Source of the DNA: Erythrobacter sp.
Lineage (GTDB): Bacteria > Pseudomonadota > Alphaproteobacteria > Sphingomonadales > Sphingomonadaceae
Direction: 5' to 3'
Length of the DNA stretch: 64,000 bases
Assembly (NCBI GenBank): GCA_030148605.1
Contig: JASBTD010000036.1
Span: 1-64,000, forward strand
Shown: in pieces, positions 16,434 to 25,065 of the stretch
How the letters are laid out: each line of letters starts with the position of its first letter
How positions within the stretch are numbered: the first letter of the stretch is position 1
Notes under the pieces: generated by a model
What the model saw: the letters and a program-made list of their open reading frames with translations, nothing else
Database searches by the model: none
What the model was told of the DNA's origin: nothing
Translations under genes and position numbers: made by a program

Positions 16434-17222
16434 TCAATCGTCGACCGGATAGCTTTCGATTGGCGGGAGAACGCCGTAAGTTTCGTTCTGCGGCTCCCGG
16501 CCCAGCTCGGGAAATTCAAGCGGCGCAGGTTCAACATGTGTGTCCGGCAACCGGTCAAGCAAGTCACGGATCAAAGTCAGCCGGCCGCGCTTCTGGTCGT
16601 TGAAATCCACCAGAGTCCACGGCGCCCAGTCAGCATGCGTAGCTTTCAGCATGGCTTCGCGCGCATCGGTATAGGCATCATATTTGCCGCGCGCCGCCAG
16701 ATCGATCGGCGAAAGCTTCCAGCGCTTGAGCGGATCGTCCAGCCGTTCACGCAGCCGCTCTTCCTGCTGCGCCTGATCTGTTGTGAGCCAGTATTTGAAC
16801 AGCAGTATCCCGTCATCGACCAGTTGGCGTTCGAACACACGGGCCTGCTTCAGGAAGGCGTCAACCTGATCCTCGTCTGCAAAGCCCATGACTTTCTCGA
16901 CCCCGGCGCGGTTATACCAGCTGCGGTCGAACAGCACGATTTCGCCCGCGCTTGGCAAATGCTTGATGTAGCGTTGGAAGTACCACTGCGTACGCTCGTC
17001 ATCGCTGGGCTTGGACAGCGCCACAGTGCGGCATTGGCGCGGGTTCAGCCGCTCGCTCACTGCGCGGATCGCGCCGCCCTTGCCCGCGGTGTCGCGCCCT
17101 TCGAAGATCACGCAGATACGTGCGCCGGTGGCCTTGGCCCAGCGCGCCATTGCCACCAGCTCTTCTTCGAGCGGTTCGAGCAGATCCTCATATTGCTTGC
17201 GTTTGAGCGTCTCCAAGCGCAC
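16434..17222 (-). CDS. ppk2: Polyphosphate kinase 2
   Basis: 262 residues of the PPK2 family. The Walker A loop is GRDTAGKGG at 42-50, followed by LNPRQCRTVALSKPSDDERTQWYFQRY. The catalytic and lid region is FDRSWYNRAGVEKVMGF, and SPIDLAARGKYDAY and the DWAPWTLVDFNDQKRGR segment are also typical. It transfers phosphate between polyphosphate and nucleotides (GDP/ADP to GTP/ATP, or AMP to ADP, depending on class). The single-domain length fits class I PPK2. It is divergent from phhA across a 50-base gap. Confidence 0.93.
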   Translation of the reverse strand: MRLETLKRKQYEDLLEPLEEELVAMARWAKATGARICVIFEGRDTAGKGGAIRAVSERLNPRQCRTVALSKPSDDERTQWYFQRYIKHLPSAGEIVLFDRSWYNRAGVEKVMGFADEDQVDAFLKQARVFERQLVDDGILLFKYWLTTDQAQQEERLRERLDDPLKRWKLSPIDLAARGKYDAYTDAREAMLKATHADWAPWTLVDFNDQKRGRLTLIRDLLDRLPDTHVEPAPLEFPELGREPQNETYGVLPPIESYPVDD

Positions 17223-17233
17223 CTCCGGATTTG

Positions 17234-17270
17234 CGCCACGAGCCGTGGCGTGGTATAGTTACAACTGAAA
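17234..17270. promoter_or_regulatory. Two palindromes in the ppk2/phhA divergent gap
   Basis: CGCCACG-AGC-CGTGGCG at 17234-17250 is a perfect 17-bp palindrome. Within the next 30 bases ATAGTT and AACTAT flank ACAACTGA, just before the phhA ATG at 17273. The gap is only 50 bases and must hold at least one promoter. TATAGT at 17254-17259 could be a -10 element for phhA. The binding protein is unknown. Confidence 0.4.
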
Positions 17271-17272
17271 CT

Positions 17273-18214
17273 ATGGCTACACTCGCAGAACCACAGCAGG
17301 ACTTTTCGATCCTGCCCGATTTGCCGGCGGATGTCTTCACTGCGCCGCTGAAAAAGCCCGCGCATGTGGGTGATGACTGGGTCGAGCCGAAGCAGACCGA
17401 GTATTCGACGGAAGATGATGCGATCTGGAACGATCTGTTCGCGCGCCAGATGGAAGTCTTGCCCGGACGCGCTGCCACGGCGTTCTTGCGCGGGCTGGAA
17501 AAGCTTGACCTTGGGCGCGGCGGTGTGCCCGAATTCGGGAAGATGTCGGAAGAACTTGACGCATTGACCGGATGGTCGGTGGTGCCGGTGCCGATGCTGA
17601 TCCCTGACCATGTGTTCTTCTGGCATCTGGCAAACCGGCGCTTTCCGGCAGGCAATTTCATCCGCACGCGCGAGACCTTTGACTACATCCAGGAGCCAGA
17701 CGTGTTCCACGATGTGTTCGGCCATGTGCCGATGCTGACGGACCCCGTTTTCGCTGACTACATGCAGGAATATGGCCGCGCCGGGTGGAAAGCGATGCGA
17801 TACAACCATCTGAAGGCGCTTGGCGCGCTCTATTGGTACACTGTCGAATTCGGGCTGATCCTGGAGCAGGGCAAGGATTTGCGTGCCTATGGCGCAGGGA
17901 TCCTCTCAGGACCGACAGAGGCCGTGTTCTCGGTTGAAGCGGAAAGCCCCAACCGCATCATGCTGAATGTCGACCGCGTCATGCGCACGGATTATGTGAT
18001 CAGCGACCTTCAGCCGACCTATTTCGTGATCGAAAGTTTCGAGGATCTGTATCGCCAGACAGTCGAGCGCGACTTTGACCGGCTTTACCGCAGCCTCGCG
18101 CCCAGCTTCACTTACGCCAATACGGCGGTGATCGATGTTGACAATGTGTGGCACCGCGGCACGCAGGAATATCTGCTGCGCGGCGGGCGCGGATCGAACG
18201 CGAAACCGGTTTGA
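17273..18214 (+). CDS. phhA: Phenylalanine 4-monooxygenase
   Basis: 313 residues from the ATG at 17273; an upstream TTG at 17231 would lie in the palindrome and is rejected. It is an aromatic amino-acid hydroxylase: iron ligands His146 and His151 in DVFHDVFGHVP and Glu192 in YWYTVEFG, plus pterin-contact residues around GWSVVPVPMLIPDHVFF. It converts phenylalanine to tyrosine with tetrahydropterin and oxygen, the first step of phenylalanine catabolism. There is no N-terminal ACT domain, as is normal for bacterial enzymes. No pterin carbinolamine dehydratase is adjacent. Confidence 0.94.
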   Translation: MATLAEPQQDFSILPDLPADVFTAPLKKPAHVGDDWVEPKQTEYSTEDDAIWNDLFARQMEVLPGRAATAFLRGLEKLDLGRGGVPEFGKMSEELDALTGWSVVPVPMLIPDHVFFWHLANRRFPAGNFIRTRETFDYIQEPDVFHDVFGHVPMLTDPVFADYMQEYGRAGWKAMRYNHLKALGALYWYTVEFGLILEQGKDLRAYGAGILSGPTEAVFSVEAESPNRIMLNVDRVMRTDYVISDLQPTYFVIESFEDLYRQTVERDFDRLYRSLAPSFTYANTAVIDVDNVWHRGTQEYLLRGGRGSNAKPV

Positions 18215-18235
18215 CTCTGAAAGCTGTGGTCTTGT

Positions 18236-18490
18236 TCAGGCTGAACGGCGGGACTGCATGAACTCGTAAATCGCCGGCACAAACACCGCGCCGCCAATGC
18301 CGCCTGCCAGCGCGACCCAGCTCAAACCGCCTAGCATCACGCCATTGTTTGCGAAAAGACCGGCCACAAGTGCGCCACCAACGCCCATTGCCATGTCGCG
18401 CCGGATCCCTTGCGGATCTTCAGTGCGCGCAACGATCGCGGCCATCCAGCCGACAAGCGCTCCGATAAAGATCAAACAGATAAGTGCCAT
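18236..18490 (-). CDS. GlsB/YeaQ/YmgE-family small membrane protein
   Basis: About 84 residues from the ATG at 18490 (MALICLIFIGALVGWMAAIVA). Three hydrophobic helices rich in Gly and Ala are visible, including DMAMGVGGALVAGLFANNG and WVALAGGIGGAVFVPAIYEFM, typical of the transglycosylase-associated protein (GlsB/YeaQ) family. Members are stress-induced inner-membrane proteins of unknown mechanism. The frame could begin at 18520, but no ribosome-binding site separates the choices. It stands alone between phhA and uppP. Confidence 0.7.
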   Translation of the reverse strand: MALICLIFIGALVGWMAAIVARTEDPQGIRRDMAMGVGGALVAGLFANNGVMLGGLSWVALAGGIGGAVFVPAIYEFMQSRRSA

Positions 18491-18609
18491 AAACGTGCTG
18501 CAATACATCGCGGCATTCACCGCGCTCTAGAAGCTTGAACCGCGCATCGCAAAATTGGTTCCGATCCGAGCGGCAAACCGTGAAAATCGCAGCATCCGCT
18601 CTCGACCAA

Positions 18610-19404
18610 TCAGAACATGACTAGCAGCGCCACACCCAGCAGCACGCGATAGACCACAAACACCATCATCGAGGCTTTCTTGAGGAAATTCATCAGGAAA
18701 GCCATGGTCGCAAAGGCAGCGATGAAGGTGAAAATGCCCGCCATCAATGCGTCCCATTGCATTTGCGCGCTGGCTTCTGCCAGATCGAGCGCAGCCAGCA
18801 GGCCTGCGCCGGTCACAGCCGGGATCGCCAGCAAGAAAGAGAACCGCGCTGCTTCCACGCGTTTGTAGCCAAGGAAGCGCGCCATGGTCATGGTCGAACC
18901 CGAACGGCTGGTGCCGGGGATCAATGCCAGCGCCTGCGCCATCCCCACCAGGAGCGCGTCGCGCAAGGTCAGGTCTTCATAACTCTTTTCCTGCTTGCCG
19001 AACCGGTCTGCAAGGCCGAGCAGGATGCCGTAAAAGATCAGGTTCACCGCCACGAGATCGGTGATCCGGAAGCTTTCCATATAGCCGCCAAGCTTTAGGA
19101 ATAGCCCCAGCGCCACAGCCGGGATGGTGCCTATCACCACCCACCAGAACAGCCGCTTCTGCAGCGGATCATCGCTCAGGCCGATTGCCGAGAATCCGCC
19201 CCGCGCCAGGCCTAGTACATCGCGCCAGAAATAGATGATGATCGCCAGCAGCGAGCCGACATGCACCGCCACATCGATCAACGGGCCCTGGTCAGGCAGA
19301 TCGGTTAGGTACGGGATGAGGATCAGGTGCCCTGACGACGAAATCGGCAGGAATTCGGTAATCCCCTGAACAATCGCAATGAGAAGCTGCTGGAAAAGCG
19401 TCAT
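18610..19404 (-). CDS. uppP: Undecaprenyl-diphosphatase
   Basis: 264 residues of the BacA/UppP family, an integral membrane protein with about eight helices. Signature segments are GITEFLPISSSGHLIL near residue 15 (Glu-rich active-site loop) and ALIPGTSRSGSTMTMARFLG (Arg and Ser of the PGTSRSG motif). It dephosphorylates undecaprenyl pyrophosphate so that the lipid carrier can be reused for peptidoglycan, LPS and other glycans. It can raise bacitracin resistance when overproduced. It is monocistronic. It fits the window's other envelope genes (murA, galU, lpt). Confidence 0.95.
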   Translation of the reverse strand: MTLFQQLLIAIVQGITEFLPISSSGHLILIPYLTDLPDQGPLIDVAVHVGSLLAIIIYFWRDVLGLARGGFSAIGLSDDPLQKRLFWWVVIGTIPAVALGLFLKLGGYMESFRITDLVAVNLIFYGILLGLADRFGKQEKSYEDLTLRDALLVGMAQALALIPGTSRSGSTMTMARFLGYKRVEAARFSFLLAIPAVTGAGLLAALDLAEASAQMQWDALMAGIFTFIAAFATMAFLMNFLKKASMMVFVVYRVLLGVALLVMF

Positions 19405-19426
19405 GGCTTTGGCCTCTTGTGCGAAG

Positions 19427-19456
19427 GGCAGGACAAGTCAAGCGACTTGCCCTGCC
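19427..19456. repeat. Hairpin between the M13 peptidase and uppP
   Basis: GGCAGGACAAGTC at 19427-19439 pairs with GACTTGCCCTGCC at 19444-19456 with one A-C mismatch and an AAGC loop. It lies 30 bases after the peptidase stop on the minus strand. No T-run follows on either strand, so it is a weak terminator at best; it may protect the peptidase mRNA 3' end. Confidence 0.6.
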
Positions 19457-19486
19457 CCACACCGGTTTTCAGACTTTAGCGTCCGC

Positions 19487-21634
19487 TTACCAGATCTTGA
19501 TGCGTTCTTCCGGTGGCAGGTAAAGCTCGTGCTCTTCGCTCACATTGAACGCTTCATACCATGCATCCAGGTGACGCACGGCATTGTTCAGGCGGAAGGT
19601 GCCCGGCGGGTGGTTCGCTGTCATCACGCGGTTGCGCAGGCTTTCCTCGCGCTCCATCCCGCGCCAGATCTGCGCAAAGCCGAGCAGGAAGCGCTGATCG
19701 CCGGTCAAGCCGTCAATCACCGGTGCTTCTTCGCCGTTCAATGACAGGCGATAGGCGCGATAGGCCATCTGCAGGCCGACTACGTCGCCCAGCGTTTCAC
19801 CCATCGACTGGCGGCCGCGCAAGCAGACCGGGCCTTCAGGGCTGTCAACCGGGCAATAGGCTTCGATATATTCAGCCATGCGGGCGGCGAATTTCTCGAA
19901 CCCGGCGCGGTCTTCATCCTGCCACCAGTTGCGCAGCTTGCCAGTGGCATCGAATTGCGAGCCCTGGTCATCATAGCCATGGCCGATTTCGTGGCCGATC
20001 ACCGCGCCGATCCCGCCATAGTTCACTGCCGGGTCTGCCGAACCGTTGAAGAACGGCGGCTGCAGGATCGCAGCGGGGAACACGATCCGGTTGGTCAGCG
20101 GCGAATAATAGGCATTCACTGTCTGCGGCAGCATGCCCCATTCGGTCGGGTCGACCGGCTTGCCGAGATCGGAAAGCGCGTCTTCCATGGCCCAGCGGGT
20201 GGTGTTGATGCGATTGGCCAGCGGATCATCGGAAGTGATTTCAAGCCCTTCATAGGTCTCGAATTCGTCAGGGTATCCGACCATCGGCACGAAACCGTCA
20301 AGCTTGGCCTTGGCTTGTTCGATAGTGGCTTCGGACATCCACTCATTCTCTTCAAGCGCCTTGCCCATCGCAATCTTCAGATTGCCAACCAGCGCTTCCA
20401 TCCGCGCCTTGCTTTCCGGCGGGAAGAACCGCTCGACATAGAGCGCGCCCAGCTGTTCGCCGAGCTGGCTTTCCACTGCGCCAATCGCGCGTTTCCAGCG
20501 CTCGCGCTGCGATTCCTGGCCATTGATCAGCTTGCCGAACAGCGCGAAATTGGCGTCATCGAGCTCGCTCGAAAGGACCGATGCGTTATTCGAAAGGAAC
20601 TGCGCCGCCATATAGGCCTTGACGGTCGCGAGCGGAGTTTCCGTCAGCAGCTGCATCATCGCTGGAAGGCCGCCGCCAATCATCGCGAGCTGCTCTGCAG
20701 TCAGGCCAAGCGCTTCGACTTCCTCGTCGGTCGGCGGAAGCTGACCTGCGAGATAGCGCTGCTGGCCGTCGAACTTGCCAGCGGCGAGGAGAGATTGAAT
20801 CGGGAATTCACCCGCCATCTCGGCCAGCTCTTCCGGGGTGAGTTCATTATAGGTCAGATTGGGAATACGCAGCATCTGGCGCGCCCATTCAAGCTCGGCA
20901 ACCTTGTGCTCGAAAGCATAGACCGCTTCTGCCGCAGCCGAAGGATCAGCGTAGCCTGCAGCGCCCAGCAGCTTGGCGAGGTATTCCTTATAGGCTGCGC
21001 GGACTTTCAGATTGCTCTCTGAATCGACCAGGTAATAATCGCGATCGGGCAGGCCCATTCCATCAAAGCCGATTGTGACGGCATGCTGCGTCGGGTTGCG
21101 GGCATCCACCGTTACTCCGGCACTAACCAACGCCGGATAGCCGGGCGTTTCGAACAGTTCAGCCAACCGAGCCAGGTCTGGCGCCGTGAAAATCTCATTC
21201 AGATAAGGCTGCGCAGGCGAAAGGCCGGAGGCGTCAATCGCTTCGACATTGGCGTATGCATTGTAAGCATCGACGATGCGGTGCGCGGTCGTTCCGGGCG
21301 CCGGATTGGATGCGACCAGATCGCGGATCAGAGTCTCGACATCGACGACAGACTTCTCGCGCAGCATGTCAAACGCGCCATAGCGCTGGCGATCGGCAGG
21401 GATTTCATTGGCGGCGACCCATTTGCCATTGGCATAGGCATCGAAGTCATCGCCGGGCTCAAGCGTTGTGTCGATATAGTCGAGCCCGACACCCCAGGTG
21501 CCGAAGTCCATGGTCGGTGCTTGCGCGTCTTCGGCAGCCGCCTCTTCGCCATGGCCGTGGCCATCCGCAAGTGCAGGTGTCGCCATAGCAAGCGCCATCG
21601 CGCTGGCACCGGCGGTGAGCAGTGTTCTGATCAT
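19487..21634 (-). CDS. M13-family zinc metallopeptidase (PepO/neprilysin-like)
   Basis: About 715 residues from the ATG at 21634, where a signal peptide begins (MIRTLLTAGASAMALAMATPALADGHGH). It is an M13 peptidase: VIGHEIGHGYDDQGSQFD near residue 550 has the HExxH zinc motif, and ETLGDVVGL supplies the third ligand Glu and the catalytic Asp. NAYYSPLTNRIVFPAAILQPPFF, the substrate-binding segment, is intact. It is probably a periplasmic oligopeptidase. The early mature sequence is His/Glu/Ala-rich (HGHGEEAAAEDAQ). Length is normal for bacterial members. Confidence 0.93.
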   Translation of the reverse strand: MIRTLLTAGASAMALAMATPALADGHGHGEEAAAEDAQAPTMDFGTWGVGLDYIDTTLEPGDDFDAYANGKWVAANEIPADRQRYGAFDMLREKSVVDVETLIRDLVASNPAPGTTAHRIVDAYNAYANVEAIDASGLSPAQPYLNEIFTAPDLARLAELFETPGYPALVSAGVTVDARNPTQHAVTIGFDGMGLPDRDYYLVDSESNLKVRAAYKEYLAKLLGAAGYADPSAAAEAVYAFEHKVAELEWARQMLRIPNLTYNELTPEELAEMAGEFPIQSLLAAGKFDGQQRYLAGQLPPTDEEVEALGLTAEQLAMIGGGLPAMMQLLTETPLATVKAYMAAQFLSNNASVLSSELDDANFALFGKLINGQESQRERWKRAIGAVESQLGEQLGALYVERFFPPESKARMEALVGNLKIAMGKALEENEWMSEATIEQAKAKLDGFVPMVGYPDEFETYEGLEITSDDPLANRINTTRWAMEDALSDLGKPVDPTEWGMLPQTVNAYYSPLTNRIVFPAAILQPPFFNGSADPAVNYGGIGAVIGHEIGHGYDDQGSQFDATGKLRNWWQDEDRAGFEKFAARMAEYIEAYCPVDSPEGPVCLRGRQSMGETLGDVVGLQMAYRAYRLSLNGEEAPVIDGLTGDQRFLLGFAQIWRGMEREESLRNRVMTANHPPGTFRLNNAVRHLDAWYEAFNVSEEHELYLPPEERIKIW

Positions 21635-21777
21635 CAAAATGTCCCCAAAACTATCGATTTGCGACCGGTGCAGATGCACCATTTCAACTGCAGTGCTTTA
21701 GCGCGCCAATCTGCCAAGTGGGGCCATTGGTCGGCTGTTATTGCAGTTGGTCGATTAGTTTCGCGAAAAGCCGTGGT

Positions 21778-23631
21778 TTACGCGGCTTCATTGGCGGCGA
21801 ATTGCAGTTTCGCCAGCCGCGCATAAAGTCCGCCGGCGTTGGCCAGATGGTCATGCGTCCCCTGCTCCACGATCCGCCCTCCATCCAGCACAATGATGCG
21901 GTTGGCCGCACGCACAGTGGCCAGACGGTGCGCGATGACCAGCGTCGTGCGCTCTTTCATCAACTCGTCAAGCGCTTGCTGGACCAATTGTTCGCTTTCC
22001 GCATCCAGCGCGCTGGTCGCTTCATCGAGCAACAGGATCGGCGCATCGCGCAGCAGCGCGCGGGCAATCGCGATCCGTTGCTGCTGCCCGCCGGAAAGCC
22101 GCGTACCGCTCTCGCCAAGATAGGTGTCGAGCCCTTGCGGCAATTCGCGCAGGAAACGTTCGGCATTGGCTGCACGTGCCGCGTCCCAGATCTCGTCTTC
22201 GGATGCGTCCCACTTGCCGTAACGCAGATTGTCGCGCGCGCTGGCGCTGAACAACACGCCATCCTGCGGCACGAAGGCAATCCGCTCGCGAATGTCAGCT
22301 GGATCGGCCTTGGTCAGCGGGATACCGTCCAGGCGGATCGTGCCCGCCTGCGGATCGTAAAACCGTTCGGTCAGCTGGAAGATTGTCGATTTGCCTGCAC
22401 CCGACGGGCCAACGATGGCAACGGTCTCGCCCGGTTCGACTTCGAGCGTGAAATCGGCAAGCGCTGCCGTTTCCGGGCGGGTGGGATAGCGGAATGTAAC
22501 ATTGCGGAACGACAGGCTGCCGCGCGGCGGCTGTGGCAACGCCTGAGGCTTCGCGGGCGGGGCAATCGTGGGGCGTGCATTGAGCAGTTCGCTCAGTCGG
22601 CTCGCCGCACCCGCACCGCGCAAAAGATCACCATAAACCTCTGTCAGCGCACCAAACGAGCCTGCGACCAGGCCGCCGGTGATTACGAAGGCCGCAATTG
22701 TCCCGCCCGAAATCGCGCCTTCCGACACCGCCAGCGCGCCGCGCCACATCGCCAAGGTCACACCGCCGAAGATCATGAAGATCACTACGGATGTCATCAC
22801 CGCGCGCAGCAGGATGCGTTTCTTGGCCGTGGCAAAGGTCCGCTCGACCGCTTCGCCAAAGCGTTCGCCTTCGCGCTGTTCCTGCCCGAATGCCTGCACG
22901 ATCTTCATCGCGCCAAGGACTTCGGCCACCATCGCGCCGACATCGGCCACGCGGTCCTGGCTCGAACGCGAAATCGTGCGGATCCGGCGCCCAAAGAACA
23001 CAATCGGCACGATCACGATCGGGATGCCAATCAACAGACCCAAGGTTAGCGTAGGCGCAAGGTAGAGCAGCAGAAGCGTGCCACCGATGGCGGTCAGCGT
23101 GTTGCGCAAGGCAATCGAGACAGTGGTGCCAACCACCTGTTCGATGATCGCCGTGTCGCTGGTCATGCGGCTGGAAATCTCTTTCGGGCTGTTTTCCTCG
23201 TAGAAGCTGGGCGAAAGCCGCATCAGATTGCTTTGCACCTTGGCCCTGATATCCGCGACCACCCGCTCGCCGATCCAGCTGACGAAATAGAAACGCAGCG
23301 CTGTGCCAATGCCCAGCACCAGCACTATCATCAGCAGGTACTGGAACGCATGCGCGATCTCGTCCGGCCCGGCGGTGCCGCCGAAAGCCTCATCGATGAT
23401 GACCTTGAAGCGCCACGGAATCGCCAGCGTTGCCCCGGCCGTGATCAGCAGTGCGGTGAATGCAAGCGCGATCTGTGTCGGGTATTGCGCTGCAGCAGCA
23501 AAAACCATCCTGAGCGGCCCCAGACTTTTCGCCTTGGGTGGCTCTGATGCGTTGATTGCCTTCGCGCCCCGCCGGCGGAAAAGCCCCTTGCTGCGGGTTT
23601 CCGCCTCGATTGTCTCGTCATTCCCGTCCAT
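21778..23631 (-). CDS. ABC transporter, fused permease and ATPase (MsbA/lipid-exporter type)
   Basis: 617 residues: a six-helix transmembrane domain (about residues 45-340) followed by a nucleotide-binding domain. Walker A is GPSGAGKSTIF, the signature LSGGQQQRIAIARAL, Walker B ILLLDEATSALD, and the H-loop is VIAHRLATV. The half-transporter works as a homodimer. The family includes lipid A flippase MsbA, peptide and drug exporters; WRFKVIIDEAFGG and the overall pattern match alphaproteobacterial MsbA-like exporters but the substrate is not determined by sequence. It is divergent from phaZ. Confidence 0.92.
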   Translation of the reverse strand: MDGNDETIEAETRSKGLFRRRGAKAINASEPPKAKSLGPLRMVFAAAAQYPTQIALAFTALLITAGATLAIPWRFKVIIDEAFGGTAGPDEIAHAFQYLLMIVLVLGIGTALRFYFVSWIGERVVADIRAKVQSNLMRLSPSFYEENSPKEISSRMTSDTAIIEQVVGTTVSIALRNTLTAIGGTLLLLYLAPTLTLGLLIGIPIVIVPIVFFGRRIRTISRSSQDRVADVGAMVAEVLGAMKIVQAFGQEQREGERFGEAVERTFATAKKRILLRAVMTSVVIFMIFGGVTLAMWRGALAVSEGAISGGTIAAFVITGGLVAGSFGALTEVYGDLLRGAGAASRLSELLNARPTIAPPAKPQALPQPPRGSLSFRNVTFRYPTRPETAALADFTLEVEPGETVAIVGPSGAGKSTIFQLTERFYDPQAGTIRLDGIPLTKADPADIRERIAFVPQDGVLFSASARDNLRYGKWDASEDEIWDAARAANAERFLRELPQGLDTYLGESGTRLSGGQQQRIAIARALLRDAPILLLDEATSALDAESEQLVQQALDELMKERTTLVIAHRLATVRAANRIIVLDGGRIVEQGTHDHLANAGGLYARLAKLQFAANEAA

Positions 23632-23715
23632 TGGACATGATAACTAGTCACGTAACAGCGAAATTACACGTGCAAATTCGGGATAATGCGCCGCTTCGAC
23701 GCATCGGCCAGAAAA

Positions 23716-23730
23716 TTGTGCATTGCACAA
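23716..23730. promoter_or_regulatory. Palindrome TTGTGCATTGCACAA upstream of phaZ
   Basis: A perfect 15-bp inverted repeat (TTGTGCA, T, TGCACAA) lies 24 bases before the phaZ ATG, within the ABC/phaZ divergent gap. Another GTGCAAA occurs at 23668-23674. TGCA-rich elements are reported targets of PhaR-type regulators of polyhydroxyalkanoate granule genes in alphaproteobacteria; using that link here is inference. Confidence 0.5.
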
Positions 23731-23753
23731 TCGGTGTATCGGGCGCATGTGTA

Positions 23754-25055
23754 ATGTTTCAAGCGCTCGCTCAAGAAGCGCAAAGAGATAAATTTCGCAA
23801 AGAGGAACAGGGGCAAAACTTGCTTTATCACGCTTACGAATTGCAGAAATCGTGGCTCAACAGCGCCAGCGCAGTTGCTTCGATCAGCGCTGAAATGCTG
23901 ACGAACCCGGCCAATCCCCTGTCGCATCTGGGCATCGGCCCGATGGCCGCTTCCGCGCTTGACGTGTTTGCCCATGCCACGGCGGCCTATGGCAAGCCCG
24001 CGTTCGGGATCGAGCACATTGATCTCGATGGCGAACGCCATCCGGTCGAAGAAGCTACGGTGGTCAATCGCCCGTTCGGCGATCTCAAGCGGTTCCGCCA
24101 CACCGGCCTGCCTGAATCCTCGCCCCGGCTGCTGATCGTTGCGCCAATGAGCGGGCACTATGCCACTCTGCTGCGCGGCACGGTCGAGCGCATGCTGCAA
24201 AGCTGCATCGTCTACATCACAGACTGGGCCGATGCGAAGCTGGTGCCGATGCATGAAGGCACGTTCGATCTTGACGATTATATCGATTATCTGATGCTGT
24301 TCCTGGAGCAGATCCGGCTTGAGGGGCAAGGCGAGCGGCCGCATATGATGGCTGTGTGCCAGCCTTCCGTGCCCGCCTTTGCAACAACCGCGCTGATGAA
24401 CCTGCACAAGGACCCGGCAACTCCGAAAACCCTGACCATGATGGGTGGACCGATCGACACGCGGGAAAGCCCGACAACGGTCAACGATCTGGCGATGGAA
24501 CGCCCGATCGAATGGTTCCGCCAATCGGTGATCGCAACCGTTCCGATGAACTATCGCGGTGCCGGGCGCAAAGTCTATCCGGGCTTCATGCAGCTTGCCA
24601 GTTTCATGAGCATGAACTTGGGCAATCACATGATGAGCCATTACGAGATGTTCAAACATCTGACCGCTGGTGATGATGAAAGCGCGCAAGCGACGAAGGA
24701 CTTTTACGACGAATATCGCGCGGTGTGCGACATGACCGCCGAATTCTATCTCCAGACCGTGGAGGAAGTGTTCCAGAAGCACTCGATCCCCAATGGCGAA
24801 TTCCGCCACAAGGGCGAGATCGTGGACCTCACAAAGATCACTGACACTGCGCTGCTGGCAGTCGAAGGCGAGCGCGACGATATTTCGGGCCTGGGCCAGA
24901 CCAAGGCTGCGCTGGACCTTGCGACCGGCCTGTCAGGCAGGAAAAAGCGCTATTACATGGCCGAAGGCGCAGGGCATTACGGCATCTTCAATGGCAGCAA
25001 ATGGCGCAACAATGTGGCCCCTGTCGTCGAAGAATGGATGGCGGCGCACAGCTGA
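23754..25055 (+). CDS. phaZ: Intracellular polyhydroxybutyrate depolymerase
   Basis: 433 residues from the ATG at 23754, which follows the palindrome. The sequence matches intracellular PhaZ: N-terminal MFQALAQEAQRDKFRKEEQ region, IVAPMSGHYATLLRGTVE, ITDWADAKLVP, and VCQPSVPAFA with Cys202, the nucleophile of the PhaZ1 type in place of Ser. A C-terminal GAGHYGIFNGSKWRNNV segment carries the expected His. It degrades stored polyhydroxybutyrate to monomers or oligomers. The frame is open further upstream, but that stretch has no similarity and overlaps the divergent gene. It partners phbB at 48375 functionally. Confidence 0.93.
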   Translation: MFQALAQEAQRDKFRKEEQGQNLLYHAYELQKSWLNSASAVASISAEMLTNPANPLSHLGIGPMAASALDVFAHATAAYGKPAFGIEHIDLDGERHPVEEATVVNRPFGDLKRFRHTGLPESSPRLLIVAPMSGHYATLLRGTVERMLQSCIVYITDWADAKLVPMHEGTFDLDDYIDYLMLFLEQIRLEGQGERPHMMAVCQPSVPAFATTALMNLHKDPATPKTLTMMGGPIDTRESPTTVNDLAMERPIEWFRQSVIATVPMNYRGAGRKVYPGFMQLASFMSMNLGNHMMSHYEMFKHLTAGDDESAQATKDFYDEYRAVCDMTAEFYLQTVEEVFQKHSIPNGEFRHKGEIVDLTKITDTALLAVEGERDDISGLGQTKAALDLATGLSGRKKRYYMAEGAGHYGIFNGSKWRNNVAPVVEEWMAAHS

Positions 25056-25065
25056 GGTTGCGCGA

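Noticed and set aside
19955-21022. 355-residue plus-strand frame opposite the M13 peptidase
   Set aside because: Shadow frame of a well-supported gene with a complete zinc motif on the minus strand.
21718-23049. 443-residue plus-strand frame opposite the ABC transporter
   Set aside because: Shadow of the ABC gene, whose Walker and signature motifs are intact; the plus-strand translation is Arg/His/Gln-rich and shows no family features.
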